Shown piece by piece: positions 33,136-40,466 of a stretch of 64,000 nucleotides of DNA. Both the position numbers and the translations under genes were made by a program. The stretch covers positions 1 to 64,000 of the forward strand of contig JANQNK010000019.1 of assembly GCA_028279595.1 (NCBI GenBank), read 5' to 3'. The DNA is from Thermoplasmatota archaeon. GTDB lineage: Archaea; Thermoplasmatota; JAKEGO01. Under the pieces are notes generated by a model that saw nothing but the letters and a program-made list of their open reading frames with translations, was not told the origin of the DNA and did no database searches. How positions within the stretch are numbered: the first letter of the stretch is position 1; each line of letters starts with the position of its first letter.

Positions 33136-33782
33136 TATCCATGGAGAACGAAGTGAAGGTGCTTGACAACGGTTTCGCTAGGCTTGTGGACTTCGTGGGC
33201 GGCGACAGGAGCGCCGCGACGTCCGCCAGGATCTCGACCATGACGAAGGGCGACGAGAAGGACGACGCCAAACTCGTCCGCTACCTCATCAAGATGAAGC
33301 ACGGGACGCCCTTCGAACACTCCTACTTCACGTTCTACATCAAGTGCCCGCTGCTCGTCGCGAGGCAGTGGTTCCGCCACAGGATCTCATCGTACAACGA
33401 GATGTCAATGCGCTACGTCCTGGCAGACAGGGATTACTATGTCCCCGCGGACCTGACGGACTCGCAGAAGGAGAGGTACGTCGCCGCCGTCGAGAACTCC
33501 TTCGACACGTACGAGGAGCTCGTCCAGGACGAGCTGAGGAAGGAGCTCGCCAGGGGGGTCCTGCCGGTCTCGACCTACACCCAGTTCTACTGGACCGTCA
33601 ACGCTAGGGCGCTCATGAACTTCCTGGACCTGAGGTTGGACATAGCAGCCCAGTACGAGATCAGAGAGTACGCGAAGGTGCTGCACGGCTTCTTCCTCGA
33701 TAAGATGCCGTACACGGCACAGGCCTTCGAGGACCTCATCCTCGGCAATCTGGAGACTCCGAGGACCGAAAAGGACCTGTAG
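33132..33782 (+). CDS. thyX: Flavin-dependent thymidylate synthase ThyX
   Basis: Makes dTMP from dUMP with methylene-tetrahydrofolate (or the archaeal equivalent) and FADH2. 216 residues, with the ThyX signature in ARQWFRHRISSYNEMSMRY (about residues 76-94: RHR, then Ser and Arg), HGTPFEHSYFTFYIK upstream, and a C-terminal NARALMNFLDLR helix. The GTG at 33132 overlaps the nrdJ stop; ATG at 33141 is an alternative with a GTGAT ribosome site. Pairing with nrdJ places dNTP and dTMP synthesis in one operon. Confidence 0.95.
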   Translation: MISMENEVKVLDNGFARLVDFVGGDRSAATSARISTMTKGDEKDDAKLVRYLIKMKHGTPFEHSYFTFYIKCPLLVARQWFRHRISSYNEMSMRYVLADRDYYVPADLTDSQKERYVAAVENSFDTYEELVQDELRKELARGVLPVSTYTQFYWTVNARALMNFLDLRLDIAAQYEIREYAKVLHGFFLDKMPYTAQAFEDLILGNLETPRTEKDL

Positions 33783-34022
33783 TCGAATTCTTATTGAGGA
33801 TCGGGGAAAGACCGTCCTTCATCGATCATGGTGACAAGGGGCGGGTGGGAAGGATCGGACGCTTAAGAACGGGGCATGTTGATGGATTCACGTCCGAACC
33901 AGACGATACTGCGTTTCTCAATTATTCGGGCGAGGAGTATCGTTGGACCCCAGGCCGGACGGGGCCGGGTCTAATCCCGTTTGACCGTAAACGTATTATC
34001 GTAAGATACCGTGCATGATTGC

Positions 34023-35069
34023 ATGAGGACCTTGCTGCTAGCCGTCTGCCTGAGCATTCTCGCATTATTCATATCCGTTTCAGCGGCCGTCGCCCAGGAC
34101 ACCGTGGAGTGTCCCGAGGGCACTGTCCCGACGATCGACGGGACGCTCGAACCGGGTGAATGGGACGATGCCGAGAACATCACGATGTCGTTCTCGCTCG
34201 AGGACGACTGCACGGCATTCTACAAGTATTCCGGACGTTACCTGTTCGTCGCCTTCCAGTTCGAGGAAGGACACACCACCAACATACCCGATACTCGGGT
34301 CCTCCTCGACACGAACAATGATATGGCAGACAGTCCCCAGACCGACGATTTCGAACTCTACATCAATCCCGACAACGGAGGGGCGAGGGAGCGCCGTGGC
34401 ACGGGGAGCAACTGGGCGGTCGTCGACATCGACAACTGGACCGGCGAGTGGAACGACACCGATTCGGACCGTTGGTCGTCAGAGTATTCCATTTCGTTCT
34501 CGAAACTGCAGGGTAATGGTTCGTCCAGCATCCTCGGATTCGGCATAGTTGTCTACGGAAATTACGGTGAATCCTCGGGATGGCCGAACGGTGCTGACGA
34601 GGATGATCCGGGAACCTGGGGCAACATGACGTTCGGCGGGGCCGGTCCCGGTGTTCGCAGTCTCGGATTGCGGGTTCCCACGCTCATCGATGTAGAGGCG
34701 GGAAAGGATGCCACAGCCGCTTTCACGGTATCCAACACGGGGTCCGAGACGGAATTGGTCCGTCTCGAAATTGGGGGTGATGTCGTGAGGTGGGCCTCAC
34801 TGGACATCGATGAGTTCACCATCGAACCCCGGGAGGAGATCATGATCAACATCACGGTCACGGTCCCAGGTGATACGGAGGAGGGTCTGTACTCGATAGA
34901 TATCACGGCCGAGGCCAGGAGCGGTATCAACAGCACGGCATCGGTCAGGATTGATGTTTCCGCATCCGAAGGTGGCGGTGGTGGGAGCGATGACGACACC
35001 CCCGGGTTCGACCTGATACTTGTAACGATAGCCCTCGCTGTGGTCGTACTTCTCTACAGGAGACGATAG
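34023..35069 (+). CDS. Secreted CBM9-like/NEW3 domain protein with C-terminal anchor (348 aa)
   Basis: Signal peptide MRTLLLAVCLSILALFISVS, then a CBM9-like beta-sandwich (TIDGTLEPGEWDDAENI, FVAFQFEEGHTTN, DDFELYIN) covering about residues 35-205, a NEW3/CARDB-type domain (about 215-305), a Gly/Ser/Asp-rich hinge and a C-terminal helix ending YRRR. The layout is that of archaeal surface proteins held by a C-terminal membrane segment. A TATA-like ACGTATTATCG (about 33990-34000) lies about 27 bases before ATG 34023, favouring it over the GTG at 34011. Possible glycan-binding role is inference. Confidence 0.78.
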   Translation: MRTLLLAVCLSILALFISVSAAVAQDTVECPEGTVPTIDGTLEPGEWDDAENITMSFSLEDDCTAFYKYSGRYLFVAFQFEEGHTTNIPDTRVLLDTNNDMADSPQTDDFELYINPDNGGARERRGTGSNWAVVDIDNWTGEWNDTDSDRWSSEYSISFSKLQGNGSSSILGFGIVVYGNYGESSGWPNGADEDDPGTWGNMTFGGAGPGVRSLGLRVPTLIDVEAGKDATAAFTVSNTGSETELVRLEIGGDVVRWASLDIDEFTIEPREEIMINITVTVPGDTEEGLYSIDITAEARSGINSTASVRIDVSASEGGGGGSDDDTPGFDLILVTIALAVVVLLYRRR

Positions 35070-35076
35070 TCCGGGA

Positions 35077-36012
35077 TCACTCGTGCGGACCGGGGAAGGG
35101 GAGCAGTCCCTTCTCCTCGAGTTCCTTCGAGAAACGCTCCTTCTCCAGCAGCGTCTCCCAGCGGGCGTCCATCTTCCTCTCCCAGTCCTTCAGGAAATCC
35201 TCGGGGAGATGCCGGAACCTGCCCTGCATCCTCACGTATGCCATGAAGTCGGTCTTCTGGGGTTTCTGGTTGATCGTGTAGACGCCGTGGTCGACCTCGA
35301 AGAGGGGCCAGAGATGTGTCGAGACCGCCATCTTGGCGAGCTCGATGGTCCTGCTCGGGTCGGAGCGCCAGCCGGTCGGGCAAGGTGCGTAGACCTGTAT
35401 GAACTTGGGTCCATGGATCGTCTTGGCCTTCTGGAACTTGCGGATCATGTCCTCGGGATAGGCGACCGAAGCGGTGGCGACGTAGGGCGCCTTGTGGGCG
35501 ACCATTATATCGACCATGTCCTTCTTCTCGTCGGCCTCCCAGAACTGGGTGCTTCCCACGGGAGTGGTGGTCGTCCAGGCTCCCACCGGCGTCGAGGAGC
35601 TCCTCTGAATGCCGGTGTTCATGTACGCCTCGTTGTCGTACATAACGTAGATCACGTTGGTGCCGCGCTCGACCATGCCGGAAAGTGCCTGGATCCCGAT
35701 GTCGGCCGTTCCGCCGTCGCCGGCCCAGCCCATGACCTGGACGTCGTCCTTCCCCTGGAAGTCCAGCGCCGCGCGGATACCTGATATGGATGCACCGGTC
35801 ACCTCGAAGGCTGTGTAGAGCAACGGGACCTTGAGGTTCTGGTTGGGCCAGACCCCTGGGATCACAGCCCAGCAGCATGCCGGGATGCTGACGATGGTGT
35901 CCTCGCCCATTGCCTTTAGGGCGTAGCGCATCGCGTGCGCCGCGCCGCAGCCCTGACACGCCACGTGCCCGGACCTCATGTGCTCGTCAGTGGGTATCGT
36001 GAACCTTCCCAT
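35077..36012 (-). CDS. porB: Pyruvate/2-oxoacid:ferredoxin oxidoreductase beta subunit
   Basis: Thiamine-diphosphate subunit of the enzyme that oxidises pyruvate (or another 2-oxoacid) and CoA to acyl-CoA, CO2 and reduced ferredoxin. 311 residues: CQGCGAAHAMRY with iron-sulfur cysteines, ACCWAVIPG, the ThDP/Mg motif GWAGDGGTADIGIQ, MYDNEAYMNTGIQRSSSTP and the conserved APCPTGW Cys. Last gene of the leftward por operon; its start overlaps the porA stop (ATGA). Substrate preference for pyruvate is likely from the sequence signature but not proven. Confidence 0.93.
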   Translation of the reverse strand: MGRFTIPTDEHMRSGHVACQGCGAAHAMRYALKAMGEDTIVSIPACCWAVIPGVWPNQNLKVPLLYTAFEVTGASISGIRAALDFQGKDDVQVMGWAGDGGTADIGIQALSGMVERGTNVIYVMYDNEAYMNTGIQRSSSTPVGAWTTTTPVGSTQFWEADEKKDMVDIMVAHKAPYVATASVAYPEDMIRKFQKAKTIHGPKFIQVYAPCPTGWRSDPSRTIELAKMAVSTHLWPLFEVDHGVYTINQKPQKTDFMAYVRMQGRFRHLPEDFLKDWERKMDARWETLLEKERFSKELEEKGLLPFPGPHE

Positions 36013-37196
36013 CAGGCATCACCTCCCGGTCCGACCAGACCATGCCATGTCATCTCCTCGTCGAGCCCCTCGCGGCTCACCTTGACGAGGTTCTTGTAGA
36101 CGTCCCTGATGTCCCTCGGTCGGACATCGCGCCCGCCGATGCCGACGAGGTAGTTCTTGAGAAGAGGTCGCTCCTCCTGTCCGTATAGGGCAGCGAGGAT
36201 CTCGGTGTAGAACGGTCCGAAGGCCCCGTAGGTGTATGTCCTGTCGATCACTCCGATTGCCTTCACACCCTTTGCGAGAGCCCTTACATCGTCCACCGGG
36301 AACGGCCTGAACACGCGGACCCTGGCCATGCCGACCTTCTCGCCCTCGTTTCGGAGCTGGTCGACGACCTCACGGGTGGTCGAGCTGTTCGTGCCGGAGG
36401 CGACGAGGAGGTAGTCAGCGTCCTCGGTCCGGTAGTGCTCCACCAGCCCGCCGTAGGACCTTCCGAAGGTCTTCTCGAACTCCCTGTCCACCTCGACGAT
36501 GCGCTCCTTGGCGGTGTCGTAGGCCTTCGCCATGAGGTATCTGAACTCGAGGAAGTTGTCGGGCATGACGAGCGATCCGAAGCCGTACGGTTCGTCCACG
36601 TCGAGCTTGTATCGCGGTTCGTATGACGGAAGGAACTCGTCGACGAGCTCCTGGTCCGGTATGTCGACGGGCTCGACCGTATGGGACAGATAGAAGGCGT
36701 CCTCGGTGAGCATCGACGGCATGAGGATGTCCGAGGACTCGCTCACCCTGTATGACATGATGGTGGTGTCGAGGACCTCCTGGTTGTTCTCGCAGTAGAT
36801 CTGCATCCATCCTGTGTCCCTCTGTGCGATGGAGTCCTGATGGTCCGCCCATATGCTCCACGGGGGACCCATGGCGCGGTTGATGTTGACCATGACTATC
36901 GGGAGCCTGGCGGCAGCTGCCCACATGAGCATCTCGTGCATAAGCGCGAGTCCGTGGGCCGAGCTGGCCGTGAAGCTCCTCACTCCGGTGTTCTGTGCGG
37001 AGATGCACGCGCTCATAGCGGAGTGTTCGCTCTCGACCTTGATGAACTTGCAATCGAGCTCGCCGTCGGCGATGAAATCGGCGATGTACTCCACGACCGT
37101 GGTCTGCGGTGTGATGGGGTAAGCGGCGATGACGCCCGGCCTTGAGAGCTTGGCCCCGTAGGCGGCGGCGTGGTTACCGGTGATGACCTTCCTCAT
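36012..37196 (-). CDS. porA: Pyruvate/2-oxoacid:ferredoxin oxidoreductase alpha subunit
   Basis: 394-residue alpha subunit, providing the second half of the thiamine site. Motifs: GNHAAAYGAKLSRPGVIAAYPITPQTT at the start with the YPITPQT motif, the KVESEHSAMSAC segment, SSAHGLALMHEM, and NINRAMGPPWSIWADHQD. The correct start is ATG 37194-37196; longer frames run through the ferredoxin gene in another reading. It follows porD by 2 bases and overlaps porB. Confidence 0.94.
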   Translation of the reverse strand: MRKVITGNHAAAYGAKLSRPGVIAAYPITPQTTVVEYIADFIADGELDCKFIKVESEHSAMSACISAQNTGVRSFTASSAHGLALMHEMLMWAAAARLPIVMVNINRAMGPPWSIWADHQDSIAQRDTGWMQIYCENNQEVLDTTIMSYRVSESSDILMPSMLTEDAFYLSHTVEPVDIPDQELVDEFLPSYEPRYKLDVDEPYGFGSLVMPDNFLEFRYLMAKAYDTAKERIVEVDREFEKTFGRSYGGLVEHYRTEDADYLLVASGTNSSTTREVVDQLRNEGEKVGMARVRVFRPFPVDDVRALAKGVKAIGVIDRTYTYGAFGPFYTEILAALYGQEERPLLKNYLVGIGGRDVRPRDIRDVYKNLVKVSREGLDEEMTWHGLVGPGGDA

Positions 37197-37198
37197 CG

Positions 37199-37471
37199 TC
37201 ACACCTCCTTCTCCATGTCTATCGCATCCTTCGGGCACTCGTGGGCGCAGATCCCGCATCCCTTGCAGTATTCGTAGTTGATCTCGGGGAAGGAATCCTC
37301 GTCCTCGACGATCACGGAGACGTCGGGACAGAACTTCCAGCAGATGAAGCACTTGATGCACTTCTCGTTGTCTATGACCGGCTTGAAGGTCCTCCATGAC
37401 CCGGTCTTGAGCTTCATCTCCTTGTCATATGTTATCGGGGTCGGGGTGAGCTTGTCGAACGGTATCGTCAT
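37199..37471 (-). CDS. porD: Pyruvate/2-oxoacid:ferredoxin oxidoreductase delta (ferredoxin) subunit
   Basis: 90-residue 2x[4Fe-4S] ferredoxin-like subunit that carries electrons out of the complex. Two clusters are visible: CIKCFICWKFCP (about 38-49) and CKGCGICAHECP (about 69-80). Its start overlaps the stop of porC by 4 bases, and it is followed directly by porA. Length and Cys spacing are standard. Confidence 0.95.
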   Translation of the reverse strand: MTIPFDKLTPTPITYDKEMKLKTGSWRTFKPVIDNEKCIKCFICWKFCPDVSVIVEDEDSFPEINYEYCKGCGICAHECPKDAIDMEKEV

Positions 37472-38028
37472 TCGGCCACCTCCATCTCTACCATATCGAA
37501 GGCATCCCTGGCCGCCTGGATGTTGGGTTCGACCTTCCTCTTGACCTGGCGCTTGACGGCCTCGGCCACGGACTCGATGGAGACCACGCCGGTCTTCGCG
37601 AAGGCGCCGACCATAGATGTGTTGACTATCGGCGACTCCCTGCTGCCAAGACCGTGTTCGAGAGCGATACCGGTGCCGTCGACGACGTCGACCGTCGCGC
37701 CGAGCTTCTTCTTGTACTCTGCGGCCATGGCAGCGGGCGCGTTGATGAGTATCCTGCCGTCATCCTTGAGGCCCTCTCCCACATTGATGTACTCCAGCAG
37801 TGCGGTGTCGAGGACGATGACGTAGTCAGGCTCGTAGATCATCGATTTGACCCTTATCGGCCTGTCGTCGACCTTCGTGAACGCCGTCACGGGAGCTCCC
37901 CGCCTTTCGACGCCGAAGAACGGGAACGCCTGGACGTCCTTTCCCTCTATGAAGGCCGCTTCGGCCAGCAGACGGGATGCGATGACCGCACCTTGACCTC
38001 CCCTTCCGTGGAACCGTATCTCTATCAC
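37468..38028 (-). CDS. porC: Pyruvate/2-oxoacid:ferredoxin oxidoreductase gamma subunit
   Basis: 186-residue gamma subunit from GTG 38026-38028 ([20 protein letters not shown]). The HGRGGQG motif opens the domain that binds CoA in related enzymes; [13 protein letters not shown] and [12 protein letters not shown] are conserved. A longer frame to 38133 exists, but a TATA element (38057-38067) lies within it, so the GTG start is preferred. First gene of the por operon C-D-A-B. Confidence 0.92.
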
Positions 38029-38056
38029 ATCAAACCCCGTTGACCTATTCGCCCCT

Positions 38057-38067
38057 GATATTTTTAC
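38057..38067 (-). promoter_or_regulatory. TATA box of the por operon
   Basis: Leftward GTAAAAATATC, placing the transcript start near 38035, just before the GTG of porC. Confidence 0.5.
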
Positions 38068-38212
38068 CTTTCTGCCATTGTCTGGTCGGTTGAGGATTCT
38101 CAAGTTACTTGTGGGACATTTTCCCGAAATCACGACGAGAATGAACGTCTCCGGGAGCTTCCTGGCCGATCTATCATGTGTGCTGGTCGAAGGCGAAGGT
38201 CGTCAGTGTGAA

Positions 38213-38223
38213 CCTTTAAATTG
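38213..38223 (+). promoter_or_regulatory. TATA box of gcvT
   Basis: CCTTTAAATTG, about 40 bases before the ATG at 38258; it lies inside the longest frame and so excludes starts upstream of it. Confidence 0.5.
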
Positions 38224-38257
38224 TGTGTCAGGGCTGACCGTTCTTGGTGGAGCGAAG

Positions 38258-39325
38258 ATGAGGACAGCACTTTACGACAGACACGTCGGGCTCGGAGCGA
38301 AGATGACCGATTTCGGGGGCTGGGAGATGCCGCTCTGGTACAGCAGCATCATCGACGAGCACATGGCGGTCCGCAGGGACGCTGGCCTCTTCGACGTCTC
38401 CCACATGGGGGACCTGGTCATCTCGGGACCGGATGCGGTGGCGTTCATCGACACGGTCCAGACAAATCACTTCGGCAAGGTCGAGGTGGGCGGAATGAAG
38501 TACTGCCACATCCTCAACGAGGACGGCAACATCATCGACGACACGATAATTACGAGGATAACGGAGGAGGAGTACCTGATGGTGCCCAACGCGGGGACCA
38601 CGCCGAAGGTCCTCTCGTGGCTGAGGGAGCATTCCGAAGGCTTCGACGTCTCCATCGAGGACAGGTCGGAGATGTTCTGCGTGGCATTGCAGGGTCCTAA
38701 GGCAGCCGAGGTCTTTGAAGCGGCGGCCGGTGCGGCAGGTGACATGGAGTTCTTCACCATGCGCCGGATGGCCATAGACGATGTCGACTGCATGGTCGAG
38801 GCATCCGGGTACACCGGAGAGCAGGGCTACGAGATCATGGGGCCGCCGGAGGGCGCGGAGGCCGTCTGGGACGCGTTGATGGAAGCCGGAGCAGGCCACG
38901 GGATGAGACCGTGCGGGCTCGGCGCCAGGGACACCCTGAGGCTGGAGAAGTGCTTCCTGCTGTCCGGTCAGGACTTCGATTCCGACAGGACGCCCCTGGA
39001 GACGACCTACGACTTCGTACTCAAGTGGGACCATGACTTCATCGGGAAGGACGCGCTCCTGGCACAGCGGGAGTCGGACGATTTCGATCGTTGGACGGCG
39101 TTCATGATCGAGGGCAAGGGGGTCCCGCGTCATGGCGACAGGATCCTCAAGAACGGAGATCCGGTCGGGGTCGTCTCGAGCGGTGGGATGTCACCGATGC
39201 TCAAGGTCGGGATCGCTCTTGGTTACGTACCGAAAGACCTGACCGGGACGGGTACCAAGGTGGACATCGAGACACGAACAAGGACACTTGACGCGGTGGT
39301 CGTCGAGAAACCTTTCATTAAGTGA
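38258..39325 (+). CDS. gcvT: Glycine cleavage T-protein (aminomethyltransferase) GcvT, stand-alone
   Basis: 355-residue aminomethyltransferase fold: start RTALYDRHVGLGAKMTDFGGWEMPL, LFDVSHMGDL, the folate-binding YTGEQGYEIM and GLGARDTLRLEK, then C-terminal GVPRHGDRIL and SSGGMSPML with the IALGYVP strand. In the glycine cleavage system it releases ammonia and passes the one-carbon unit to a tetrahydropterin. No gcvH or gcvP lies nearby, so it may work with distant partners or as a GcvT-like folate enzyme. Start chosen after the TATA element at 38213. Confidence 0.92.
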   Translation: MRTALYDRHVGLGAKMTDFGGWEMPLWYSSIIDEHMAVRRDAGLFDVSHMGDLVISGPDAVAFIDTVQTNHFGKVEVGGMKYCHILNEDGNIIDDTIITRITEEEYLMVPNAGTTPKVLSWLREHSEGFDVSIEDRSEMFCVALQGPKAAEVFEAAAGAAGDMEFFTMRRMAIDDVDCMVEASGYTGEQGYEIMGPPEGAEAVWDALMEAGAGHGMRPCGLGARDTLRLEKCFLLSGQDFDSDRTPLETTYDFVLKWDHDFIGKDALLAQRESDDFDRWTAFMIEGKGVPRHGDRILKNGDPVGVVSSGGMSPMLKVGIALGYVPKDLTGTGTKVDIETRTRTLDAVVVEKPFIK

Positions 39326-39393
39326 TTCGTAACTAGATGGTTTTCTACCGTCCGTGAAGGCCCTGGCCGTCGACGACCATGGGAGCTACTTGT

Positions 39394-40446
39394 CTATAGC
39401 ACCTTTACCTTGTCGCCGACGTAGATGTCGTCCTCTATGCGGACACCGCCGATCCCGGGGATGTATACACCGGGTTCGATCGTGAATGTGTTGCCCTTCC
39501 TGACGACGTCCTTCTTCGGGCTGGCTATCCGCACCCAGGGTCTCTCGTGGACCTCCAGGCCGAAGCCGTGTCCGGTGGAGTGGACGAAATATCGGTCGTA
39601 GTCCGGCTTGAGCGTCTCCCTGATGGCCGCCTCTATCTCGCAGAACGGAACGCCGACGCCGACCGTCTCGATGCCTGTCAGCTGGGCCTTCTCGACCGCC
39701 GCGTAGATCTTCTTCATCTTCGCCGAGGCATTGGGCATGAGCAGGGTCCTGGATATATCGGAGCAGTATCCGTTGATGAACACTCCGAAATCGATGATGA
39801 CCGCGTCGGACTTCCCGATCCTCCTATTCGTGACGTCGTGATGGGAATATGCCGAGTTCTGCTTCCCGGAGGCCACGATGGTGGTGAAGGACAGAGCCGT
39901 ACCGCCAGCGGACCTCAATGCATGGTCCAGGTCGACCGCGGCCTGGTTCTCGGTCTTTCCGGGGACGATTATCTCGGGGAGCTCCTCGCCCACCTTCTTG
40001 GTTATCCTCACGGCCTTCCTGATCTGGGCCATCTCGTACTCGTCCTTGACCTCGCGCATCTCCTCGACCTTGTCGCTGACCTTGACCTTGACGCCCTTGA
40101 TGCGATCCTTGGCGTCCATCAGGGCCGTCGTGATGTCATAGTGATCAACCACCTTCTTCAGGACCTCTACCGCGGACGCCCCGTCCTTGGGGATCCCATC
40201 GTATGGGCCGAATATCTTCAATGTGTCACAGACAGCCTGTTCCCTGGCCCTGAACTCCTCGAGGGTGGACGTTATGCCGATCGTTCGCCTCGGCGTCACG
40301 ACCAGGTACGTGAGCATGGCAAAGGTCGGTACGTGGGAGCAGGACAGGTAACGGATGTTACCGGGTGTCTTGAATATGAACGCGTCCGCTTCCTTCTCCC
40401 GCATGTGTGCCCTGACCTGGCGTAACCTATTCCTGTAATCGATCAT
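39394..40446 (-). CDS. Xaa-Pro peptidase, M24 family
   Basis: 350-residue metallopeptidase with an N-terminal creatinase-like domain (about 1-125) and a pita-bread catalytic domain. Metal ligands can be read: Asp in IIDFGVF, Asp in CSDISRT, His in STGHGFGLEVHE, Glu in TIEPGVY and Glu in GVRIEDD. Cleaves an N-terminal residue preceding proline in the classical members. It follows the RND exporter gene by 20 bases with an AGGTGATC ribosome site, so it is co-transcribed, a pairing without an obvious functional reason. Confidence 0.93.
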   Translation of the reverse strand: MIDYRNRLRQVRAHMREKEADAFIFKTPGNIRYLSCSHVPTFAMLTYLVVTPRRTIGITSTLEEFRAREQAVCDTLKIFGPYDGIPKDGASAVEVLKKVVDHYDITTALMDAKDRIKGVKVKVSDKVEEMREVKDEYEMAQIRKAVRITKKVGEELPEIIVPGKTENQAAVDLDHALRSAGGTALSFTTIVASGKQNSAYSHHDVTNRRIGKSDAVIIDFGVFINGYCSDISRTLLMPNASAKMKKIYAAVEKAQLTGIETVGVGVPFCEIEAAIRETLKPDYDRYFVHSTGHGFGLEVHERPWVRIASPKKDVVRKGNTFTIEPGVYIPGIGGVRIEDDIYVGDKVKVL

Positions 40447-40466
40447 TTGCGATCACCTCTTCGTGA

